Origin: Delphinus delphis
Taxonomy: Eukaryota > Chordata > Mammalia > Artiodactyla > Delphinidae
Direction: 5' to 3'
DNA: 64,000 bases
Assembly: GCF_949987515.2 (NCBI RefSeq)
Contig: NC_082694.2
Coordinates: 70,120,080 to 70,184,079, forward strand
Shown here: one piece after another, positions 56,560 to 64,000 of the stretch
How positions within the stretch are numbered: position 1 is the stretch's first letter
Layout: each line of letters opens with the position of its first letter
Made by a program: the position numbers and the translations under genes
The notes under the pieces: generated by a model
The model's input: the letters and a program-made list of their open reading frames with translations, nothing else
The model's database searches: none
What the model was told of the DNA's origin: nothing

Positions 56560-56890
56560 GTCTAAGTGTGCTTCCATGTTATATCATCAACTTGTTTTAA
56601 TTCTGTCCTCTGGAGCAACACAGAATAAACCTTCCCCTATATTCACTTGACAACTCTTCAACTATCTAAAGATAGCATTGGTATTTTCCTCTAAACTGCT
56701 CCAAACTAACCCTCTTCAAATAAGATGACCCTCAGATAACTGTTAGTGCCACCATTCTGATTTGCACGTGTCCGTTTTCGAGCGTGGCATCCATAATTGA
56801 ACACTGTGCTTGAGTTGATAACATAACCCTGTGAAAATGCCCAGATCAGGCTATTACCTTATTATAGTAGTAAGGGCCAGTTGGGATACT
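56560..56890 (+). repeat. Candidate ancient interspersed repeat
   Basis: CACTTGACAACTCTTCAACT ... GGCATCCATAATTGAACACT ... CAGATCAGGCTATTACCTTA resembles an old LINE-like repeat with the text TGGCACCCAGAACTGAACAC. The family (CR1/L3-like?) is from memory and unverified. Confidence 0.35.
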
Positions 56891-56941
56891 CTGTAAGGCT
56901 GAGGTGGTTTGGTACCTGACTGAGAGGAAACTGCCTTCCCG

Positions 56942-56957
56942 GGGAATTCCCTGGTGG
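56942..56957 (+). repeat. SINE head-only fragment
   Basis: GGGAATTCCCTGGTGG equals the F-form SINE head, after which the sequence departs (TTAGTCCAGGTG). No tail follows. Confidence 0.45.
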
Positions 56958-57257
56958 TTAGTCCAGGTGATAAAGAGTTGGCTTGGGTTTGAAAATTGGC
57001 TAATATGAAAACTCAGACCCAAGTCAAGTTTGTTATCACTTCAGTTTACTAATAAATTAGCAAACTTGCAAAGAACAATGCCTTCCTAGTTCCCCACAGA
57101 AACATGCCCCAATTCTGGTGATCAGAGCAGGCTTTTCAGAGGGAGAAAACTTGTCTAATGAGTTCAGTCAGGACTAAGTTTTTGTAAGATTAGGCTTGGG
57201 GAGGGGCTGGGTCAGCATTCAAGGGTCTACCATCTACCACGTAAGAAAACTCCTGTT
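56958..57257. other. Intergenic sequence without recognised feature
   Basis: Nothing named. Confidence 0.4.
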
Positions 57258-57460
57258 GGGGACTTCCCTGGTGGTCCAGTGGTTAAGACTCCGTGCTCCC
57301 AGTGCAGGGGGCCTGGGTTCGATCCCTGGTCGGGGAGCTGGATCCCGCATGCCGCAACTAAGGCCCTACATGCCACAACTAAGAGCCCGCATGCCGCAAC
57401 AAAGATCCAGCATGCTGCAACTAAGACCTGGCGCAGCCAAATAAATAAATACATATATAC
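57258..57460 (+). repeat. CHR-type SINE, intermediate L/F variant
   Basis: F-like head GACTTCCCTGGTGGTCCAGT with an L-like body of repeated CATGCCGCAACTAAG units and tail AAATAAATAAATACATA. Confidence 0.9.
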
Positions 57461-57836
57461 ACAAATATGTTTTTAAAATAATACTTCAAAAGAAAAGAAA
57501 AGAAAATTCCTGGTGTACTATTGGGCCTATAGCAGGCCCGCCCATGGCTTACCCCACATGCTATTGAATACCTTATAGCAATATTAAACTACTAACTAGC
57601 TACACATTCAGCAACATAGAAAACTGAAACAAAGGAAACAAACTGATTTATAGTACAATGCCATTCATGTAAATTAAAAACATGCAAAACTAAAAAAAAA
57701 AAAATGCAAAACTATGTTTTATGAAGTTTCATAGGTATTTAATAACACCCATCCAACATTAGAGAGGGAACCTGTGGAGGGAGAGGACATTGAGAAGGGA
57801 AGAAGGGAAAAATATAAAATGAGATAAAACAAGAGG
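57461..57836. other. Intergenic sequence without recognised feature
   Basis: A-rich; nothing named. Confidence 0.4.
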
Positions 57837-57970
57837 GGGAATTCCCTGGCGGTCCAGTGGTTAGGATTCAGCGCTTTCACTGCCATGGCCCAGGTTCAAT
57901 CCCTGGTTGGGGAACTAAGATCCCACAAGCCACACAGAACGGCCAAAAAATAAATTAATAATACATAAAT
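57837..57970 (+). repeat. CHR-type SINE, F form
   Basis: GGGAATTCCCTGGCGGTCCA head, GGTTCAATCCCTGGTTGGGG B-box, tail AAAAAATAAATTAATAATAC. Confidence 0.92.
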
Positions 57971-58009
57971 TAAAAACGTCTCTTCAGATCATTTCATGTC
58001 AGAAAATGT

Positions 58010-58795
58010 CTTTTCAGACATTTTTTCAAAGAAGATGTACAAATGGCCAACAAGTATGTGAAAAGATGCTCAACATCATTAGTCATTAAGAAATGCAAAT
58101 TTAAACCACAGTGAGATACTACTCCACATCCACTTGGATAGCTATAATAATAAAGGGAAAATAACAAGTGTTGACAAGGATGTGGAGAAATTGGAACTCT
58201 TATTCATTGCTGGTGGAAATGTTAAATAATACAGACACTGTGGAAAACAGTTTAGTAGTTCCTTAGTAAATTAACATAAAATTACCATGTGACCTCATAA
58301 TTTCATTCCTGGGTATACATCCAAAAGAAGTGAAAACAGGTGCTCAACAAAAACTTGTACATAAATGTTCTTAGCAGGACTATTCACAATAACTAAAAGA
58401 TGGAAACAACACAAATGTCCATTAACTGACAAATGGATAAACAAAATATTATTTTAATAAAGTACTGATACATGCTACAACACAGATGCACCGTAACATT
58501 ACACTACATGAAAGAAGCCAGTCACCAAAGGCCACATTATATGATTCATAAGTATGAAAATATTCTATTTTCACATGTATGAAAAGGAATAAAGTGTGAT
58601 TCCGTTTACATGAAATGTCCAGAATACGCAATCTCACAGAAACACGAAGCAGATTAATGGTTGCTGGGGGAAATGGGAGCAGCTGCTTAGTGGGTATGGA
58701 TTTCTTTTTGCGGTGATAAAAATGTTCTGGAAATAAGTGGTGGTGATGTTTGCACAGCAAAAATAATAATAAATAAACAAGGACTTTTAAAAAAG
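58010..58795 (+). repeat. L1 ORF2 3' end and 3' UTR
   Basis: Sense L1 in correct order: AAATGGCCAACAAGTATGTG, AAGTGTTGACAAGGATGTGG, CCATTAACTGACAAATGGAT, GATTAATGGTTGCTGGGGGA. Confidence 0.9.
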
Positions 58796-59525
58796 TGAGG
58801 AAGGGATTAACATTGTACATGGAGATAGAGGAAACTGATATTGATTGATACTCCTTATAGATATCAGAATAATAGTAAAGTGAGGGGGAAACCCCCTAAA
58901 TATTTGGTTTGGTTTGATAAAAAGAACACAGATTCTGGCTGTTTGCTTTTATGCCTAACTGACACATAGCGTAACAATAGTCATGCAGATTTTAAAATTT
59001 GTGGCAGATTGATTTGATCACATTTATTTGATCACGGAAGCTCAGACTTCATGGAATTGCCTGTTCACAAAGCTTGTACTCTGCTCTCAGCTGTCCCTTG
59101 TCAGCCCTTGCCCAACCCTGTCTGGTCCCAGCTTTTCAGACTAAGCACCCAGTTATTTGCAGGCTGCCCCACCTCTTTCCCAGAGCCAGAGAGAGGGTAG
59201 AAGCGCAGGGTATCAAAAGCCCTCATGCTACATACCAATTGAATTAGACACTGCCAAGATAATATCTGAGCTCAGCCATCTCTTTTGTCCAAAATACCCC
59301 CAGGAGGAAGCGAGGCTCTCTCCCATGTAGCTTGTGCATCCAGCACTCCACTACCCTTTGCCCTACCTCAGGGCTCTGGTGTCCCTGACAGCCACATGGA
59401 GATCCTGTTTCTTTGCCTTGTTCTTACCAGTGCCAGTCCGCCACCCCTCACCCATATTCACACTCCCTTCCTTGTGTAATGGACATTTGACAGGTCTTTG
59501 GCTGCCCAGCCTTAAACCCCCTTCT
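58796..59525. other. Intergenic sequence without recognised feature
   Basis: Base composition shifts here from AT-rich to balanced. Nothing named. Confidence 0.4.
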
Positions 59526-59741
59526 TTTTTTTTTCTTTCTTTTTTTTTTCCGGTACGCGGGCCTCCCACTGCTGTGGCCTCTCCCGTTGCGGAGCACAGG
59601 CTCCGGACGCGCAGGTTCAGCGGCCATGGCTCACGGGCCCAGCCGCTCCGCGGCATGTGGGATCTTCCCGGACCGGGGCACGAACCCGTGTCCCCTGCAT
59701 TGGCAGGCGGACTCCCAACCACTGCGCCACCAGGGAAGCCC
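59526..59741 (-). repeat. CHR-type SINE, short poly(A) form (S)
   Basis: Reverse S form with a T tract broken by C. TSD AACCCCCTTCTTT on both sides. Confidence 0.95.
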
Positions 59742-60436
59742 GAACCCCCTTCTTTGACTAAGAAACTCTCCACCGTGAGTTTTCAGTATGCAGAGCCCTC
59801 CTCCCACTATCTTCTCCTCCCCAGCACCCACCCCCACTGCACCCCCAAACACACAGCTAGGCTGTGGGGACATGAGTGGGGCTCTACCAGTCTCAAGCAC
59901 CAGCCCAAAACCTTGACACAGGGGCTTAGGACACAAAGAAGCAGGCGCAGTGGGGTGTGTACTGAGAAGGCAGTGGGGTACAGCAGGAGCACCTGGTTTC
60001 CAGGGCACCCGTGGGCCCCAGAGCTAGGTGTATCCTCCGTCCAATGCTGGCCCTGCTGCCGGCTGCAGAATCTCTTTAGTGTCTAGAGAGGGCAGTGATG
60101 ACCTCATTGTCTGGCCTCAACAGACTGCATGTGTGGCCTGTTTCTGTGCCCCAATTCCTTAGCCTGGTTCTCCAGCCTCCCCAGTAATTCTGAGAGCTTC
60201 CCAGTAGCCCTTCAGTAAATTTATTTTCTGCTTCTATTTGCCAAAGTCAGACTGTGCTGCAACCAAGATTCCTGACGGACACACTTGTTTCTGGTAGAAC
60301 TCCTAGGGTGACTCCAACTTTGCCTGATATTCTCACCATATCCACTTTCTCTTTCCTATTTTCTGCTGCCCTTGCCACTTGGACCTGCTCAAACTTTGCC
60401 CCTGTCTGCCGGTCTCTCTCCCAAGGCTGCTGTACT
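59742..60436. other. Intergenic sequence without recognised feature
   Basis: Relatively GC-rich. No repeat or exon recognised. Confidence 0.4.
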
Positions 60437-60554
60437 GTTTTTTTTGGCTGCACAGCACAGCTTGTGGGATCTTAGTTCCCCGACCAGGGATTGAGCCCCG
60501 GCCCTCAGCAGTGAAAGCACAGAGTCCTAACCACTGGGCCTCCAGGGAATTCCC
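60437..60554 (-). repeat. CHR-type SINE, F form
   Basis: Reverse F form: TTTTTGGCTGCACAGCACAG to GCCTCCAGGGAATTCCC. Exact TSD AGGCTGCTGTACT (60424-60436 and 60555-60567). Confidence 0.95.
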
Positions 60555-60567
60555 AGGCTGCTGTACT

Positions 60568-60827
60568 TTTGATCCCTCTTCCCTGTGTCTCCACTGCCTT
60601 CCTCCAGCTCCCTCCCTCGGGCTCAAGCACCCTGTACTCCCAGCCCATCCTGAGGCCTGGACAGCTGGGCAGTCATCCTAACCCTTTTGTGATGTCAGCA
60701 CTGGACCTAGTACTGACCAGGGGAGAGAGCCCTCAGATAGAAGGAAGGGTCACCAAGAGGAAAGAAGGGCACAGGCAGAGAGATGGGAGGGTAGCAGAGA
60801 CATTTCTTATTTTTATATTTTAATCTA
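60568..60827. other. Intergenic sequence without recognised feature
   Basis: Nothing named. Confidence 0.4.
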
Positions 60828-60964
60828 ATACTATAAGTTATCATTTACTGAGTTCCTACATTGTGCTGGCCCTTTACATGCATGACCTCACATTAATACT
60901 CTGAGGTGGGGATTATTATAATCCCCATTTTCAAATGAGGAAACAAGAGTTTAAAGGAATAAAG

Positions 60965-61151
60965 AGGGATGGAGTGAGATGATGCCTGGGATCTCCTTTA
61001 AAATAATTGGAGGGAGGTAGATGAGTAGGATGTGGATGAGACAAGTTGCCCATGGGTCGATAATTGTTCAAGCTGGGTAACAGGTATATGGAAATTCATA
61101 GTTATGTCTAACGTATACATTTGAATTTTTCCATAATTAAAAGTATGTTTT
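60965..61151 (+). repeat. L1 3'-end fragment
   Basis: GATGATGCCTGGGATCTCCT, GTCGATAATTGTTCAAGCTG, GAATTTTTCCATAATTAAAA is the terminal part of an old L1, in sense orientation. Confidence 0.75.
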
Positions 61152-61365
61152 GGGCTTCCCTGGTGGCGCAGTGGTTGAGAGTCCGCCTACCGATGCAGGG
61201 GACACGGGTTCGTGCCCCGGTCCGGGAAGATCCCACATGCCATGGAGCGGCTGGGCCCGTGAGCCATGGCCGCTGAGCCTGCGCGTCCGGAGCCTGTTGC
61301 TCCGCAACGGGAGAGGCCACAACAGTGATAGGCCCGCGTACCGCAAAAAAAAAAAAAAAAAAAAA
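61152..61365 (+). repeat. CHR-type SINE, short poly(A) form (S)
   Basis: Full S form inserted at the A-rich end of the L1 fragment. TSD AAAGTATGTTTT on both sides. Confidence 0.95.
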
Positions 61366-61490
61366 AAAGTATGTTTTGTTTTAATTTAAGAAACTTGGTC
61401 AAAGTCATACAAATAATAAGTGATAAAGTTGGGTTTTGATCCCAGGCCCTCCTGACTTCAGCACCTGCTCTCTTAACCTCTGCACTGGAT

Positions 61491-62289
61491 TCCTGGCAAG
61501 GTACCTAAAAAGATCTAAGGGGAACAGATCAGTGATTTTCAAAGGATTCAAAGGGAATTCAGAAGACTCGACTAATTTCTGCTCCTGTTCTCTAGGTACA
61601 TTAAAGCAAGAATCAACAGGGTATGGTCGGGTTATTAATTCCCCACGCCTACAGCTTATTATAAAGAAGATGCCCCCATTTTCTCTGCCTGCTTCTGAGT
61701 AGGTGCAGAAGCAGCCCATGAGAGAGCCTTTGGCAGCCAGTTTTCTAAAAACACCCAGGCAACAGCTGTCCTTGGCTGTCACCTGACTTGCCAGGCCCTG
61801 AGTCAGCACCACGCCCCCACCCAGTGGCCCTTGCTGAGCCAGATCTGACTTGCCCTTTCCTGGCTGGGCTGAACTGGTTGGGCCAGCCCAGCCCTGCCCC
61901 ATCCCAGCATCCTCTTCAGTGGGTGGCTTCTTGCTCCCTGACTCTTACCTGGGGTTCCCACCCTTGCACTGCCCCTGTCAGCTCTGAAGGGAGCTGAAGA
62001 CCACCCCCGAGCTGTTGGAGATACGGACAGGGCTCAGGAATCTATCCCTGGGTAGAAAGGATGAGCTGGGCCCCAGCATCTCCCACCGTCTACCAAAGAT
62101 AGTCTTCCTTTGCTTGGTGACTCTGGGATTTGCTTTAGGAGGAAAGCAGAGGAAAATACAAAGACATCTCTCCTCTCCTATAGAAGAGGATTCCACGCCT
62201 AGGCTCAAACCCAGAAGAGCCCAGGGCTGGGGCGACATGAAGACCAAATTCTTGGTTCGTGTTTTTGTGGAGAATGCTCAATGTCCTCT
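61491..62289. other. Intergenic sequence without recognised feature
   Basis: GC-balanced. A 165-codon minus-strand frame at 61405-61902 runs into MIR sequence and has no domain I know. Confidence 0.4.
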
Positions 62290-62570
62290 TTTTTTTTTTA
62301 ATTAATATTTTAAATTCATGTATATTCGATTTACAGTGTTGTGTTCATTTCTGCTGTGCAGTAAAGTGTCTCAATTATACATGTATATACATTTTTTTAT
62401 ATTCTTTTCCATTATCGTTTGTCCCAGGATATTGAATATAGTTCCCTGTGCTATACAGCGGGACCTTGTTGTTTATCCATTCTATATATGACAGTTTGCA
62501 TCTATTAACCCCCAAATCCCAGCCCATCCCTCCCCATTGTCCTCTTATTATACCCATTTCTTGGTCTAGA
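62290..62570 (-). repeat. Younger L1 3' end, antisense
   Basis: T tract, GATTTACAGTGTTGTGTTCA, TTTCTGCTGTGCAGTAAAGT, GTTCCCTGTGCTATACAGCG is the 3' end typical of cetartiodactyl L1 copies. Confidence 0.8.
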
Positions 62571-62780
62571 TGTGAAGCTACAGCCAGTGCTGACACGATA
62601 TATTCCCCAGGTGTTGGTGCCCTGGCATTGACCCCATGGCTAAGTCACTAAGGTTAGCTTTTCCCCCATGTCAGCTCTATCCTTCTGGCCTCCAGGCCAG
62701 CCTGTTCTGAATCCTGGCCCTGCCACTTAGGCATTCATGACCTTGGGCTAGTAACTGACCTCTATGAGCCTCAGATTTTT

Positions 62781-63418
62781 GGTTTTTAAAAAATATTTAT
62801 TTATTTGTTTATTTTTTGGCTGCGTCGGGTCTTAGTTGCAGCGCATGGTCTCTTAGTTGCTGTGCGTGGGCTTCTCTCTAGGTGTGGCGCCCAGGCTCCA
62901 GGGCCCGTGGGCTCAGTAGTTACAGTCTACAGGCTCAGTAGTTGCGACATGCGGGCTCTCTAGTTGTGCTGCATGGGCTCTGTAGTTACGGCACAGGCTT
63001 AGTTGCCCTGTGGCATGTGGGATCTTAGTTCTCCGACCAGGGATCAAACCTGCGTCCCCTGCATTGGAAGGTGGATTCTTTTTTAAACTTATTTATTTTG
63101 TTTGTTTACTTTTGGCTGCGATGGGTTTTCGTTGCTGCCTGCACTCTTTCTCTAGTTGCGATGAGTGGGGGCTACTCTTCGTTGCGGTGCATGGGCGTAT
63201 CATTGTAGTGGTTTCTCTTGTTGCAGAGCACGGGCTCTAGGCGCGTTGGCTTCAGTAGTTGTGGCTCACTGGCTTAGTTGCTCCACGGCATGTGGATCTT
63301 CCCGGACCAGGGATCGAACCCGTGTCCCCTGCATTGGCAGGCAGATTCTGAACCACTGCACCACCAGGGAAATCCTGGAAGGTGGATTCTTAACCACTGG
63401 ACCACCAAGGAAGTCCCA
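62781..63418 (-). repeat. CHR-type SINE, long form (L), outer copy
   Basis: Reverse L form interrupted at GGAAGGTGGATTCTT by a second SINE; it resumes TAACCACTGGACCACCAAGG. TSD AGCCTCAGATTTTT / AGCCTCAGTTTTTA in the MIR. Confidence 0.93.
63081..63376 (-). repeat. CHR-type SINE, long form (L), inner copy
   Basis: Reverse L form inside the outer SINE. Exact 15-bp TSD GGAAGGTGGATTCTT (63066-63080 and 63377-63391). Confidence 0.95.
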
Positions 63419-63525
63419 AGCCTCAGTTTTTATGTCTGTAAAGTAGGAATAAAATACCTACCTTGCAGGTTTATTGTGAGGGTCAGACAATGTTCTGTAT
63501 GTATAGCACTTAGTAGGTGCACAAC

Positions 63526-64000
63526 ACCCATCAGTTTCCTTCACTCTGCCTGGGGATTGGCTTCTGCTCAAATTGGACTGACATCAAAGTTTTCAGGCCT
63601 GAAACCAAGTACTGCCCCAGCTCTTGTGTCTCATTTCTGGGTACTCAGACCTACTTTCCCATAATTCCCACATGGGCCAGTCGTTTTCTGATCATCTGCC
63701 AGCCCAGACCACACTACACCACTGTCCTGACGCCATGATTCTACACACTCTTAATTTGTTCCCTTGGCTACCACCATGTAGTCACACCTGATTATTTCTG
63801 TGTCGCCCACTAACTAATGAGCTGCTTCTTCCCTTTCTTTAGCTTCAAAGCTCCTGAATGTGAGTGTTCCAGAAGAATGTTCCTTCTCCCAGCACCATCT
63901 CCTTGTGGGTACCCAGTTTCTAAGGACCCTCTCTGCCTTGAGTCACACACCCAGATAAACAGCTAGCTCTCCCACTCCCTTCTCTCCGGCTGCTCTCTGG
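63526..64000. other. Intergenic sequence to the window end
   Basis: No repeat, exon or RNA gene recognised. Confidence 0.4.

Larger units (their letters stand above)
60828..61490 (-). repeat. MIR relic split by an L1 3' end and an S-form SINE
   Basis: Left part TTTACTGAGTTCCTACATTG, CATGACCTCACATTAATACT, CCCCATTTTCAAATGAGGAA. Right part resumes GAAACTTGGTCAAAGTCATA and GATCCCAGGCCCTCCTGACT. Confidence 0.75.
62690..63525 (+). repeat. MIR relic carrying two nested SINEs
   Basis: Left part CTGCCACTTAGGCATTCATG, ACCTTGGGCTAGTAACTGAC. Right part AGCCTCAGTTTTTATGTCTG, TAAAGTAGGAATAAAATACC, TAGTAGGTGCACAACACC. Together a forward MIR. Confidence 0.88.

Noticed and set aside
59334..60086. 250-codon plus-strand open frame, the longest in the window
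   Set aside because: Its middle third is an antisense S-form SINE read through (phrases such as VASPVAEHRLRTRR recur at many SINE loci here) and the rest has no domain. No splice or promoter context supports it.
61405..61902. 165-codon minus-strand frame
   Set aside because: Part of it overlaps a MIR relic; no recognisable domain, start context or conserved pattern.
48841..64000. Search for KIF3C coding sequence, expected upstream of RAB10 from human synteny
   Set aside because: No kinesin motor motif (for example GQTGTGKT) was found in the translations provided. KIF3C probably lies beyond the right edge.
1..64000. CRISPR arrays, operons, phage or plasmid modules
   Set aside because: The repeats are dispersed retroposons with TSDs, not regularly spaced direct repeats. 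Spliced exons and SINE content show vertebrate nuclear DNA.

Overview
This is mammalian nuclear DNA, almost certainly from a cetacean and probably a toothed whale. The evidence is 43 recognisable tRNA-derived SINEs of the CHR type (head TTCCCTGGTGGCGCAGTGG). Fifteen are the short form with the body GAGCGGCTGGGCCCGTGAGC and a pure A tail, which I know from whale and dolphin genomes. Ancient mammalian repeats (MIR, L2, L1M, HAL1, Tigger, hAT) fill much of the rest. No prokaryotic genes, CRISPR arrays or operons are present.

The only protein gene I can support is RAB10, on the minus strand. Exon 1 (47892-48018) encodes residues 1-42 and the first base of codon 43. Exon 2 (2047-2107) encodes the rest of codon 43 to the first two bases of codon 63. 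They are separated by a 45.8-kb first intron. The window starts inside intron 2, so exons 3 onward are off the left edge. Exon 1 lies in a CpG-rich promoter block of about 0.9 kb (47900-48840) with NRF1-like and CTCF-like sites. RAB10 is a Rab GTPase of exocytic, GLUT4-vesicle and primary-cilium trafficking.

Layout: 1-2046 intron 2; 2047-2107 exon 2; 2108-47891 intron 1, crowded with nested transposable elements; 47892-48018 exon 1; 48019 to about 48840 leader and promoter; 48841-64000 upstream flank with repeats but no exon I can recognise. In human the upstream neighbour of RAB10 is KIF3C, in the opposite direction; none of its coding sequence is visible here.

The SINEs fall into three forms. 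S is about 200 bp plus pure poly(A). F is about 120 bp, beginning GAATTCCCTGGTGGTCCAGT. L is about 290-370 bp, with an AATAAA-rich tail and internal ACAACTACTGAGCC repeats. Family names follow memory of the CHR group; subfamily names were not checked. Edges come from flanking target-site duplications (TSDs) where stated.

I found no undescribed functional system. The most interesting items are structural: a Tigger1-derived element with long inverted ends inside a split MIR, an in-place 220-bp inversion inside an old L1, three-level repeat nesting, repeated insertion at one target site, and the organisation of the RAB10 promoter.
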